Source of the DNA: Shimia sp051201625
GTDB taxonomy: Bacteria; Pseudomonadota; Alphaproteobacteria; Rhodobacterales; Rhodobacteraceae
Direction of reading: 5' to 3'
NCBI RefSeq assembly: GCF_051201625.1
Contig: NZ_CP179203.1
Coordinates: 1,922,001 to 1,986,000, forward strand
Length of the DNA: 64,000 nt
Both the position numbers and the translations under genes were made by a program. The notes under the pieces were generated by a model. It saw only the letters and a list, made by a program, of their open reading frames with translations. It had not been told where the DNA came from and searched no databases. Shown here piece by piece: positions 15,534-24,181 of this stretch (positions are counted from its first letter, which is position 1; each line of letters opens with the position of its first letter).

Positions 15534-16796
15534 CTACATTAAGTCAGGTTCGCGCCCAACCCTTTTCGCGAGAGACGCCACGGTTAGACCCTGAACAACT
15601 ATTGAAAAAATTACGACAATATAGGTCGCGGTGAGGATTAGCGGTTTCCACTCAGAGTCGGGCAGGGATAAGGCAAGCGCAACGGATATACCGCCTTTTA
15701 ACCCGCCCCACGTCATTATTGGTATCACACCTCGACTGAAGTTCCGAAAAGGTTCCAGCACAAGCACTGGTACGGCAACAGCTGCCAATCGCGCAAATAG
15801 CGCTAAAAGGATTGCGAAGAAGCCTGCTACCAAGAAATTACTTGTGAAAGCTACTGCGAAGACTTCGAAGCCGATCAAAAGGAATAGTACTGCATTCAGA
15901 ATTTCGTCAATTAGTTTCCAGAAGGAGTCAACGTATTCACGCGTCTCGGCGCTCATTCCGTGTTTTGTCCCAATTTCGCCAATCAGCAAACCGGCACAAA
16001 CGGCCATGATAGGAGCCGAAACGTGCAAGGCTACAGCTAGTTCGTACCCACCGAATGCAAGCCCTAATGTCAGTAAAACCTCCAAAGAGGGATCGTCGAT
16101 CAACCGCATAACACGAAAAGTAAACCAGCCTAACGTTATGCCAAGTATTGCACCACCAAACGTCTCCTGTACAAATAATAGTGCTGCATCGTCTAATTCT
16201 GTGGTCCCATGGTTCGCAAGGTCGTGTTCGCCTGGCGAAAATGCGATTCCGATTAGGACTAAAAACACTACATATCCAACGCCATCGTTGAATAGGCTTT
16301 CACCTGCGATCTTGGTCTCCAGCGACTTTTGAAGATTAGCTTCGCGTAATACCCCCAAGACTGCGACGGGGTCGGTCGGCGATATCAGCGCACCAAAAAC
16401 CAAAGCGATCACGAGCGGCATGCCTGTTATCCAACTGAAACCAAATCCAACTATTGCAGTTGATAGCCCGACGCCCAACGTTGCCATAAGTGCAACGGGC
16501 ACCCATTGCGCACGAAGGTCCTTGAGCTTCACGTGCAAGGCGCCCGCAAAAAGAAGCAATCCCAACATACCTTCGAGCAGAGCGTCAGAAAAGTCGATGC
16601 CGATTATAAGATGGCGTGCGTTGTTTGCTATGGCGAGATTTGGCCAAATTTGATCGATGCCCAGCACCGCAAAAGATGCGAGAAGCGCAACTACTAGGAT
16701 GCCAATGGCTGAAGGCAATCTAAGGAATAAATAGTTTATAGATCCAAAAATACCAGCTAAAACAATAAGTAAGGATGCGATTTGTAAGAAGTTCAT
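15534..16796 (-). CDS. Na+/H+ antiporter, CPA1 family
   Basis: 420 aa with about 12 transmembrane segments. Diagnostic stretches: the LFGALISPTDPVAVLGVLRE motif (ion-binding region), SLFNDGVGYVVFLVL, and near the C-terminus MTWGGLKGGISVALALSLP. These match NhaP/YjcE-type CPA1 antiporters of the inner membrane, which exchange protons for Na+ (or K+) in pH and salt homeostasis. First gene of a two-gene unit with phzF. Confidence 0.9.
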   Translation of the reverse strand: MNFLQIASLLIVLAGIFGSINYLFLRLPSAIGILVVALLASFAVLGIDQIWPNLAIANNARHLIIGIDFSDALLEGMLGLLLFAGALHVKLKDLRAQWVPVALMATLGVGLSTAIVGFGFSWITGMPLVIALVFGALISPTDPVAVLGVLREANLQKSLETKIAGESLFNDGVGYVVFLVLIGIAFSPGEHDLANHGTTELDDAALLFVQETFGGAILGITLGWFTFRVMRLIDDPSLEVLLTLGLAFGGYELAVALHVSAPIMAVCAGLLIGEIGTKHGMSAETREYVDSFWKLIDEILNAVLFLLIGFEVFAVAFTSNFLVAGFFAILLALFARLAAVAVPVLVLEPFRNFSRGVIPIMTWGGLKGGISVALALSLPDSEWKPLILTATYIVVIFSIVVQGLTVASLAKRVGREPDLM

Positions 16797-16849
16797 AGAT
16801 ATGCCCGCGTCAAGATTTCATTAGGCGTAACACGATGGATTGACGCTGA

Positions 16850-17548
16850 CTAGGCGGCGCCAAGCTCAATCCAGACCGGAAGGTGGTCCGACGCAACAGT
16901 AGCGGGCCGTCGATTGAAAACGCCCTTGTTTCGTACGCGGAAGTCACTGTTGATTGCAAAGCTATCCAGCGCAGCGATGGGACGGGCTGCGGGAAAGGAA
17001 TGTCCAGGGTCATGAAACACAAATCCTTGCATTGCAGTATCTAATGCGAGCTTGGAACCCCACTCGTTGAAATCACCAGCAAAAACGGTGGGCATCTCGG
17101 GTAAGTGACGGAAAGCACGGGTAATCGCACTGAGTTGCATCAGTCTATATCGCCGCAGTAGGCCGAGATGCACGCCAATGATCCGAATAGATCCGATTGG
17201 AGTCTTCAGTTCAGCAAGAATGGCGCCCCGAGGTTCCAAACCTGGCAGCTTGATTTTCGCGGTGCGTTGCACCCTGATGGGATCGCGGATAAGCATTGCG
17301 TTTCCGTGCCAACCTAGTGATCCGCTAGGTTGTTCAAAGTCAACGACTTGAAAATTGCGCGCCTTTATCAGGTCGTGGGGCAGGGCCGAAGGGCGTGGAG
17401 GGAGACGCTTATCGGCCTCTTGAAGGATTACGATATCTGCTTTTAAAGCACGGATCACAAGCATTGAACGATCAGGGCGACGCTGCATGTCCAACCCGAC
17501 ACATTTCTGAAGATTATAACTCGCTATACGCAGAGATTTCATATTCAT
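16850..17548 (-). CDS. Endonuclease/exonuclease/phosphatase family protein
   Basis: 232 aa. EEP-fold motifs: RIASYNLQKCVG at the N-terminus, IVILQEADKR (catalytic Glu), GVHLGLLRRYRLMQL, the metal/phosphate-binding VFAGDFNEW and the terminal ASDHLPVWIE (catalytic Asp-His). No signal peptide, so probably cytoplasmic. EEP proteins hydrolyse phosphodiesters in DNA, RNA, lipids or small molecules, and the actual substrate is open. It is a single gene between selO and the antiporter unit. Confidence 0.85.
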   Translation of the reverse strand: MNMKSLRIASYNLQKCVGLDMQRRPDRSMLVIRALKADIVILQEADKRLPPRPSALPHDLIKARNFQVVDFEQPSGSLGWHGNAMLIRDPIRVQRTAKIKLPGLEPRGAILAELKTPIGSIRIIGVHLGLLRRYRLMQLSAITRAFRHLPEMPTVFAGDFNEWGSKLALDTAMQGFVFHDPGHSFPAARPIAALDSFAINSDFRVRNKGVFNRRPATVASDHLPVWIELGAA

Positions 17549-17622
17549 CCTGTCAAACGTATAAGTAATTCTTGTCAGCGTCTAAACGGAGCAACCATGT
17601 GGCTTTATGCCGTTGTTGTGAG

Positions 17623-19032
17623 CTAGGTGCCACAAAATGTGCGTTGCACCTGTTCCTCGCTACGTGGTGGACGCATCAAATCAGTGAAATCTGGATTTTC
17701 TAAGTATGGATTTGCATATGCCGTCATAAGTCTGTGAATTTGGTTCTCCTCACCGTTCACGGCAGCCTGAATCATCCGTTCGATCTGGTGGTTACGTGGA
17801 ATTAGCGCCGGGTTGGCTGTCGACATTGTCTCCAATGGATCAGTTTGTTCCTGATCCAACCTTGCACGCCACGTATTCTCCCATTTGGAGAAGCTGTCGC
17901 TATCGACAAATCGACTTTTAGCAGTGCCTTTGATTAGTGATCTAAAACTGTTTGTAAAATCGGCATTGCTTTGCTCCATGAGGGACAAAAAATCGGTTAT
18001 CAGAGACTTGTCGCCTTTTTTTTCAGATATTAGACCTATCTTTGCGCGGAAAAAACTTAACCAATGGCGGTCAATGATATTGGGCATCTCGTGAATTTCA
18101 GATGTGAAATCCACCACGGCTGCATCTTGATTTGGCATCAACGGCACCAGTGCCGTGGCCAGTTGCGCCATATTCCATATAATTATATGGGGTTGGTTAC
18201 CGTACGCATAGCGGCCCGCCCGATCAATTGAAGAGAACACTTTCATTGGGTTGTACTCGTCGAGGAAAGCGCATGGCCCATAATCGATAGTTTCGCCGGA
18301 AATGGTACAATTGTCGGTATTCATTACTCCGTGGATAAACCCAACAGCCATCCAGTGAGCGATAAGTTTTGCTTGTTCAGCAATAACTGCGCGTAGGAAT
18401 TCCAGGGGGGATGATGCAGTGGGGTAATGACGTTGAACTGAATATTCAAATAAAGCTTGCAATCCCGGTTTGTCTTGTGCGGCCGCCAGAGCCTGAAATG
18501 TTCCTACACGAATGTGGCTGGATGCTACGCGCGTGAAAACTGCACCCGGCAAAGCTGTTTCCCGAACAACAGTGTCGCCGGTTTCAACTGCTGCCAAGGC
18601 TCTGGTGGTCGGCAGACCGAGGGCGTGCATTGCTTCTGACAGTATATATTCGCGCAGCACTGGGCCGAGCCAGGCCCGACCGTCGCCCCGGCGAGAATAT
18701 GGCGTTTGTCCTGACCCTTTCAGCTGGATATCAAACCCATTGGCTTCGCCTAACAAAATGGCGCGACCATCACCAAGGTTTGGGTTCCAGTGTCCAAATT
18801 GATGTCCTGCGTAGCGTTGCGCAAGTGGATTTGCACCGTGTGGCACAACATTACCTGAGAATACTTGCGCGAGCTCGTTTTCATTTTTCGTTCCTGAAAT
18901 ACCAATTTGATCGGCTAACTCAAAATTGAAAATAATCAAACGAGGATTCGACACAGGGGTCGGAATCTGAGCAGAATGAAGCTGCTTTGGCAGTTTGCCG
19001 TAGGTGTTTTTTAGGGGAAGAATTAGGTCCAT
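17623..19032 (-). CDS. selO: SelO/YdiU protein adenylyltransferase
   Basis: 469 aa, normal length for the bacterial SelO pseudokinase family, which transfers AMP to serine, threonine or tyrosine of proteins. Seen: LAQRYAGHQFGHWNPNLGDG near residue 75, IQLKGSGQTPYSRRGDGRAW (nucleotide-binding segment), HGVMNTDNCTISGETIDYGP with the catalytic Asp residues, and the C-terminal PPRSEEQVQRTFCGT. The last Cys (third from the end) occupies the position of selenocysteine in some SelO proteins and of a redox cysteine in others. It is a single gene, probably part of the redox-stress response by family knowledge. Confidence 0.93.
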   Translation of the reverse strand: MDLILPLKNTYGKLPKQLHSAQIPTPVSNPRLIIFNFELADQIGISGTKNENELAQVFSGNVVPHGANPLAQRYAGHQFGHWNPNLGDGRAILLGEANGFDIQLKGSGQTPYSRRGDGRAWLGPVLREYILSEAMHALGLPTTRALAAVETGDTVVRETALPGAVFTRVASSHIRVGTFQALAAAQDKPGLQALFEYSVQRHYPTASSPLEFLRAVIAEQAKLIAHWMAVGFIHGVMNTDNCTISGETIDYGPCAFLDEYNPMKVFSSIDRAGRYAYGNQPHIIIWNMAQLATALVPLMPNQDAAVVDFTSEIHEMPNIIDRHWLSFFRAKIGLISEKKGDKSLITDFLSLMEQSNADFTNSFRSLIKGTAKSRFVDSDSFSKWENTWRARLDQEQTDPLETMSTANPALIPRNHQIERMIQAAVNGEENQIHRLMTAYANPYLENPDFTDLMRPPRSEEQVQRTFCGT

Positions 19033-19181
19033 AGCAAGTAAGGTAAACCTCAGGCGCAGGATTACCAGAGCAAGCTTGGAGACAATTGCGCGATTGGCGA
19101 TGAGAGTGCAAAAAATAAAAGCATAGTTGGAGACACCAACGCGTGATGTTTTAGGGATTTGCAGTCAGCGCTTGCGTAACA

Positions 19182-19557
19182 TCACAATATTTCTGAGTTG
19201 TCCTGATCAACATCAAGCTTGACTACTCGAATGTTTAAATCTTCAAAAGATCTTGATAGCACAGCAAGAATATTGCCTCCAACGCCTCGACGCCCCACGT
19301 TGAGACGAACGAAGAATTTATTGATGGATTTAGTAGAACAGCCAACCTCAACGTGCTTCTGAAAGGCTATGATTGAATAGCCGATTGGTGTCCGGCGCGA
19401 TCCGGCCTAATAGATGACACCGAGGAGCGATCCCTTCAAAATAGTACATGTGCGTGTTGTTGTGCTTGGTTGAATCCGGTCTCGTCTCTAAACGGGGATA
19501 CCAGAAGGTTTCGTACTGGAATTTTTTATAGCTTGCGAGGTGCAGAGTAGCGCTCAT
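19182..19557 (-). pseudogene. Frameshifted unknown ORF coupled to the nucleoside hydrolase
   Basis: An ATG at 19557 overlaps the nucleoside hydrolase stop as ATGA and opens a 69-codon frame (MSATLHLASYKKFQYETFWY and onward) ending at 19348. The adjacent frame carries on in protein-like form as AFQKHVEVGCSTKSINKFFV, then LNVGRRGVGGNILAVLSRSF and DLNIRVVKLDVDQDN to a TGA at 19182. It could be a broken acyltransferase-like gene, since the GRRGVGG text resembles a GNAT loop, but similarity is too weak to name it. The surrounding 19033-19553 holds no other gene. Confidence 0.35.
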
Positions 19558-20495
19558 AGCATTGCAAGTCTTTCCGTCAAAAGTGAAAAAAATCCGTCTG
19601 CGTCTAGATCGCTTATAAACATTGCGTTGGGTGGGCGGTCAGTGACACCCCACCAGTCGGCAACAGTCATGCCGAGGGTTAATTCAGATTGTGTTTCTAT
19701 TTCTACGTTGACGTGCCTACCAGAAAACAAATCCGGATTAATTAGGTAAGCTATCACGCAAGGATCGTGCAATGGCGCACCCTCTGATCCATATTTTTTT
19801 ATGTCGAAGCGCTCAAAAAAATCTGTCATTTGGGCTACCGCTATCCCTACCGGTGATTCAAGATTCCGGAACGCATCATTGCGTTTCTTGGTCACAAGAG
19901 CTTTGTGTGTGACGTCCAGAGGCAGGACGGTTATCGGCACCCCAGAACGAAAAATGATCTGTGCAGCCTGAGGGTCAACGTAGATGTTGAACTCTGCCGC
20001 AGGTGTAATGTTGCCAACTTCGAAATATGCGCCGCCCATGAGCACAATTTCTTGTACCTTTTTGATTAACTCTGGTGCTTTTTCAAAGGCAGCAGCGATA
20101 TTAGTTAGTGGGCCAAGAGGGCACAATGTCACTGTCCCGGCTGCACATTCGCGAAGTGTGTCGATAATAAAATCAACCGCGTGTTGGTCTTGCAGTTGTA
20201 TTTTCGGGTCTGGAAGAACCGGGCCATCTAATCCAGTCTTACCATGCACGTGCTCCGCAGTGACCAAATCCCTGCGTAAGGGGCGGTCGCAACCAGCAAA
20301 TATCTTCACATTAGTTTTGCCAGCTAACTCACAGATAATACGCGCATTTTTTTGAGTAAGTTCCAGCGGTACATTGCCCGCAACAGCGGTAATTCCCAAG
20401 ACCTCGATTTCTTTAGGACTCGCTAATGCAAGAAGAATAGCAACGGCGTCATCCTGTCCGGGGTCGGTATCTATGATGATTTTTCTCGCAGTCAT
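19554..20495 (-). CDS. Inosine-uridine-preferring nucleoside hydrolase family protein
   Basis: 313 aa from the ATG at 20495, preceded by AGGAAAG; upstream in-frame text to 20597 is not conserved. The family signature IIIDTDPGQDDAVAILLAL is at the N-terminus with the Ca2+-binding Asp residues, then VTLCPLGPLTNIAAA, VLMGGAYFEVGNITPAAEFN and the C-terminal LHDPCVIAYLI. It splits ribonucleosides into base and ribose for salvage, in the cytoplasm. Substrate preference is not predictable. A degenerate ORF overlaps its stop codon. Confidence 0.9.
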   Translation of the reverse strand: MTARKIIIDTDPGQDDAVAILLALASPKEIEVLGITAVAGNVPLELTQKNARIICELAGKTNVKIFAGCDRPLRRDLVTAEHVHGKTGLDGPVLPDPKIQLQDQHAVDFIIDTLRECAAGTVTLCPLGPLTNIAAAFEKAPELIKKVQEIVLMGGAYFEVGNITPAAEFNIYVDPQAAQIIFRSGVPITVLPLDVTHKALVTKKRNDAFRNLESPVGIAVAQMTDFFERFDIKKYGSEGAPLHDPCVIAYLINPDLFSGRHVNVEIETQSELTLGMTVADWWGVTDRPPNAMFISDLDADGFFSLLTERLAML

Positions 20496-20781
20496 GGGCT
20501 TTCCTTGATTATCAGAAAGGCACATTGGCAAGGGCTCTGTGCCTTTGCAAGCGGGTAGGATGTTAATTGTGAATAACCTTAGCCATTGAAAGTGCACTTA
20601 CATAAGCGTTGAGGTCTGCATAGCTTAAATCTTAAAAGACTGCTGACGGTTATCATGAAATTACCAATGAGAAAATTGATCAAGATTTCAAGAATAAATA
20701 GGAAGTGCGGTTTCGGCTAACATTTGGATCAATCGGCGCGCCAACAACTGTAAAATCAATAAGTTCATTGATAGTAGGAAA

Positions 20782-20800
20782 CGGCCCCCAGGTGGGGCCG
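20782..20800 (-). terminator. Hairpin downstream of the iron-binding-protein gene
   Basis: CGGCCCC and GGGGCCG form a perfect 7-bp stem with a 5-nt loop, 30 bp past the stop of the minus-strand fbpA-like gene. Only a weak T-run follows on the minus strand, so it may terminate inefficiently. The rest of 20496-20829 holds no gene. Confidence 0.5.
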
Positions 20801-20829
20801 CCTCCGGTTTCTGCAATAGAGCTCTGCTT

Positions 20830-21858
20830 TTATCCGTCGAAATCAACTTCTTCGGTGATGCGCAGGGCCATGGCGCGGTGGCTGGCGAGGGTCATCAGGT
20901 TCACTTTGTCAGCAGTAAAACTTCCCCATCCCGCGACAAGTGGGTCAGGGCTGGTACCGGGCGCGATGGGATATTCGTAGTTGGCCTTGGCATAAATTTC
21001 TTGTGCCAAAGGTGAAGTCAGGAATTCCATTAATTTTAGTGCGTTGTCCCTGTTTGGGGCAGACTTGGTCATCGCAACGCCTGAGATATTCACATGAGTG
21101 CCACCGTTTTCGAAGGTTGGAAACAAAACATTGACGCTGTTGGCCCAGGCTTTCTGCTCCTCATCGGCAAGCATTTTCCCCATGTAGTATGTGTTGCCAA
21201 CTGCGACGTCGCACTCACCCGCCCAAATCGCCTTGACTTGCGCACGGTCATTACCTTGGGGTCTGCGAGCTAAATTTGCCTTAACGCCTTCAAGCCACGC
21301 CTTGGCGCCAGCTTCTCCGTGGTTTTCAACCATGGCCGAGGTTAGGGCAACATTGTAAGCGTGGGTTCCGGATCGCGTGCAGATGCGACCAGCCCATTTA
21401 GGACTTGCAAGGTCTTCGTAGGTTGTGATGTCGCCTTCGGCGACGCGATCTTTTGAAGCATAAACAATACGAGCCCGTGTGGTCAGGCCATACCAGTGTC
21501 CGTCTGGATCTTTGTATTGCTCTGGAACGTTCGTATCGAGGACGGCACTCTCGACTGGCTGAGTAAGCTTTTTATCAACGACAGCGGCAAGACGCGATAT
21601 ATCGACAGTGAGTAAAATGTCGGCTGGCGACCTGTCACCCTCAGACTGCAAGCGTTCAATCATGCCTTTGGCAAGATACGCTACATTAACTGTGATACCA
21701 GTTTTGGACGTAAATGCATCAGTTAGCGGTTTGATCAACTCAGGCTGTCGGTACGAGTAAATATTGACTTCGTTAGCCAGTGCAGGAGTTGCTGTGGTCA
21801 GAGCCATAACCGCAAATAAAGGGATTTTAATTTTGGAAAACATACGCATCGCTCTCAT
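20830..21858 (-). CDS. Fe(3+) ABC transporter substrate-binding protein (FbpA/FutA type)
   Basis: 342 aa. A signal peptide (IPLFAVMALTTATPALA) is followed by the class II binding-protein fold: EVNIYSYRQPELIKPLTDAF, KWAGRICTRSGTHAYNVAL, and the tyrosine pair in VGNTYYMGKML that binds ferric iron in this family. ATGs at 21858, 21849 and 21843 are all possible starts. It binds iron in the periplasm for an FbpBC-type permease, but no permease or ATPase gene adjoins it, so those parts must lie elsewhere. The promoter carries a perfect 10-bp-arm palindrome, suggesting iron-responsive control. Confidence 0.9.
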   Translation of the reverse strand: MRAMRMFSKIKIPLFAVMALTTATPALANEVNIYSYRQPELIKPLTDAFTSKTGITVNVAYLAKGMIERLQSEGDRSPADILLTVDISRLAAVVDKKLTQPVESAVLDTNVPEQYKDPDGHWYGLTTRARIVYASKDRVAEGDITTYEDLASPKWAGRICTRSGTHAYNVALTSAMVENHGEAGAKAWLEGVKANLARRPQGNDRAQVKAIWAGECDVAVGNTYYMGKMLADEEQKAWANSVNVLFPTFENGGTHVNISGVAMTKSAPNRDNALKLMEFLTSPLAQEIYAKANYEYPIAPGTSPDPLVAGWGSFTADKVNLMTLASHRAMALRITEEVDFDG

Positions 21859-21876
21859 AAAAGTTTCAATGGAGCT

Positions 21877-21905
21877 GAATTACCCGACTAAATTAGTCGG
21901 GTCAA
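21877..21905 (-). promoter_or_regulatory. Promoter with palindromic operator upstream of the iron-binding-protein gene
   Basis: On the minus strand a TTGACC -35 (21900-21905) and a TAATTC -10 (21877-21882) are spaced 17 bp. The spacer is a palindrome with arms ACCCGACTAA and TTAGTCGGGT around one central base (21882-21902). A regulator bound there would block RNA polymerase. The GACTAA/TTAGTC core resembles the iron-responsive 'Iron-Rhodo-box' type of site assigned to IscR in Rhodobacterales, from memory and not checked. Confidence 0.65.
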
Positions 21906-21982
21906 TACCTGAATAAAATACTAAGAAAAAAATTTTTGAGATTTCAGAGGGAAAAATCAGTTTCTTTTTAGCGTTGAGAAGT

Positions 21983-22816
21983 TTAAGTTTGATTGACAGT
22001 GTTCTGCTTTTCTTTTCTTTTTATTTTATTCCAGAGCGCGTCCATTTCCTCTAAAGAGGAATCTTCAGGACGTTTCCCATTGGCCCTCAGCAGCATTTCA
22101 ATGCCTTCAAACCGTCGAATAAATTTTTGATTCGTGCGTCGAAGAGCAGCTTCTGGATCTACTTTGAGATGCCGAGCAAGGTTAGCGATTACAAAAAGCA
22201 GATCGCCCATCTCTGCCTCTATCTCATCTTGGGACATGGCAGCGCGCGCCTCGATCAGTTCTTCAGTTTCTTCAGAAATTTTGTCGAGTACTTGTGTTAT
22301 TTCAGGCCAGTCAAAGCCAACACGGGCGGCGCGCTTCTGTAATTTTACAGCGCGTAACAACGCTGGGAGCCCAACGGCAACACCATCAAGTGTGCCTTGC
22401 TGTTTTTCACGAACGCGTTCGGCAGCTTTTATGGTTTCCCAGTCTTTGGTTTGCTGTTCAGCAGACTTGTCACGCGACTCATTGCCAAACACATGCGGAT
22501 GGCGAGCCACCATCTTGTCAGACATATTTTTGACTACGTCATCGAATGTAAAAAGGTCCTTTTCAGCTGCCATCTGCGCATGAAATACAGATTGAAACAG
22601 CAAGTCTCCAAGTTCACCTTTTAATTCGCTCCATGCTTCTCGTTCAATGGCGTCTGCCACTTCGTATGCTTCCTCAATTGTGAAAGGCGCGATTGTCGAG
22701 AAATTCTGTTTTACATCCCAAGGGCAGCCTGTTTCAGGGTCGCGCAGGCGGCGCATGATTTCTAGCAGGCGTGGCATGCCACCGTTGGGATTTTGGATCA
22801 GAGGATTTTCATCCAT
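21983..22816 (-). CDS. mazG: Nucleoside triphosphate pyrophosphohydrolase MazG
   Basis: 277 aa with two MazG domains. The first carries CPWDVKQNFSTIAPFTIEEA and ELGDLLFQSVFHAQMA; the second carries ISEETEELIEARAAM and EIEAEMGDLLFVIANLARHL. Both acidic EExxE/ExxD sets that bind Mg2+ are present. It hydrolyses NTPs and dNTPs to monophosphates, cleaning non-canonical or excess nucleotides. It diverges from the M20 hydrolase gene across 62 bp. Confidence 0.93.
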   Translation of the reverse strand: MDENPLIQNPNGGMPRLLEIMRRLRDPETGCPWDVKQNFSTIAPFTIEEAYEVADAIEREAWSELKGELGDLLFQSVFHAQMAAEKDLFTFDDVVKNMSDKMVARHPHVFGNESRDKSAEQQTKDWETIKAAERVREKQQGTLDGVAVGLPALLRAVKLQKRAARVGFDWPEITQVLDKISEETEELIEARAAMSQDEIEAEMGDLLFVIANLARHLKVDPEAALRRTNQKFIRRFEGIEMLLRANGKRPEDSSLEEMDALWNKIKRKEKQNTVNQT

Positions 22817-22878
22817 TGCGGTAGGCTCCTTTATTCGGTTGAGTACATCAAAGGAAATGTGGTGCGAGGAGTCCAGTC

Positions 22879-24042
22879 ATGCCTGTCATAAACCGGATCG
22901 CAGAGTTTGCGGACGAGATGAGCGCGTGGCGCCATTATTTGCATCAGCATCCGGAACTATCCTTTGATTGTCACAAGACAGCAAAATTCGTGGCTGAAAG
23001 GCTCCGGACGTTTGGCGTGGACGAGGTGCACGAAGGTATTGCCATCTCTGGAGTCGTTGCGCTGGTCAGTGGGCAAGGAGATGGTCCCACAATAGGCTTG
23101 CGCGCCGATATGGATGCCTTGCCTTTAAATGAGATTTCGGGGGCAGAGTGGGCCTCAAAAATATCAGGAAAAATGCATGCTTGTGGCCATGATGGGCACA
23201 CAACGATGCTATTGGGAGCAGCGCGCTACCTTGCAGAAACACGTAATTTTAGAGGGCGCGTCGCCCTCATTTTTCAGCCGGCAGAAGAATTTGGCGGCGG
23301 TGGTGAGGCTATGGTTTCCGAAGGCATAATGGAACGATTTAACATAAGCCAGGTCTATGCGCTTCACAATGCTCCCGGTTTTGACGTGGGGACGATCCAT
23401 ACCAATACCGGCCCAATCATGGCGGCTGTTGACGAATTCACAGTGACATTTAGCGGGGTGGGTGGGCACGCTGCTTACCCGAATAACACGGTAGACCCAA
23501 TTATAGCAGTAACTGCCTTTGCCGATGGGTGTCAGACAATTATTTCACGAAACTGTCCCCCTACCAGCCCTTTAGTGGTTTCAGTGACTAGAATCGACGC
23601 AGGTGGTACAGCGCTTAACATTATTCCTCAGACTGCGTTGGTAGGGGGAACGGTTCGAAGTTTTGACCCAGAATTACGGGAAATGTGCGAAGTGCGAATT
23701 CGCGAGTTAGTAGAAGGCTTGAATTTGGCCTTCGGGGTAACAGCAAAAGTTCATTATGATCGAGGCTATCCCCCAACAGTAAATCATCCTGAGCAGACGG
23801 CCTTTGCCGCGAAGGTGGCCAAAGAAATAGTTGGCTCTGAGCGCGTAGACTTGTCTTTTCCCGCAGAAATGGGGGCCGAGGATTTTTCTTACATGCTAGA
23901 GGCTCGCCCTGGGGCTTATCTCTTTTTGGGGCAGGGTGATACTCCTATGTGCCATCACCCCGCCTACGATTTCAACGATGATATTGCGCCAATTGGAGCT
24001 TCTTTTTTTGCGCGTTTGGTAGAGCGTGCACAACCGGTGTGA
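22879..24042 (+). CDS. M20-family amidohydrolase (hippurate hydrolase-like)
   Basis: 387 aa with GAGGAG before the ATG. Metal-site motifs of M20D amidohydrolases: RHYLHQHPELSF, GLRADMDALPLNE, MHACGHDGHTTMLLGAA, LIFQPAEEFGGGGEAMV (catalytic Glu) and the C-terminal GAEDFSYMLEARPGAYLFLG. This group removes acyl groups from amino acids or related amides, with a two-metal cytoplasmic site. The agmatinase-type gene follows 140 bp downstream on the same strand, so a joint role in arginine or polyamine use is possible but not shown. Confidence 0.9.
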   Translation: MPVINRIAEFADEMSAWRHYLHQHPELSFDCHKTAKFVAERLRTFGVDEVHEGIAISGVVALVSGQGDGPTIGLRADMDALPLNEISGAEWASKISGKMHACGHDGHTTMLLGAARYLAETRNFRGRVALIFQPAEEFGGGGEAMVSEGIMERFNISQVYALHNAPGFDVGTIHTNTGPIMAAVDEFTVTFSGVGGHAAYPNNTVDPIIAVTAFADGCQTIISRNCPPTSPLVVSVTRIDAGGTALNIIPQTALVGGTVRSFDPELREMCEVRIRELVEGLNLAFGVTAKVHYDRGYPPTVNHPEQTAFAAKVAKEIVGSERVDLSFPAEMGAEDFSYMLEARPGAYLFLGQGDTPMCHHPAYDFNDDIAPIGASFFARLVERAQPV

Positions 24043-24181
24043 CCAGATGCGACTTTTTGCTGAGGGCATATAGGCTTTTAGCGCGTAAATTTTCTTAGTG
24101 CAGCAGGGTAGTCTTAAAGCTTGACCTTGCGTTTGCTTAACGTAAAATTTGATCAAATTATTGATCCGGGGAGACTCCAGG

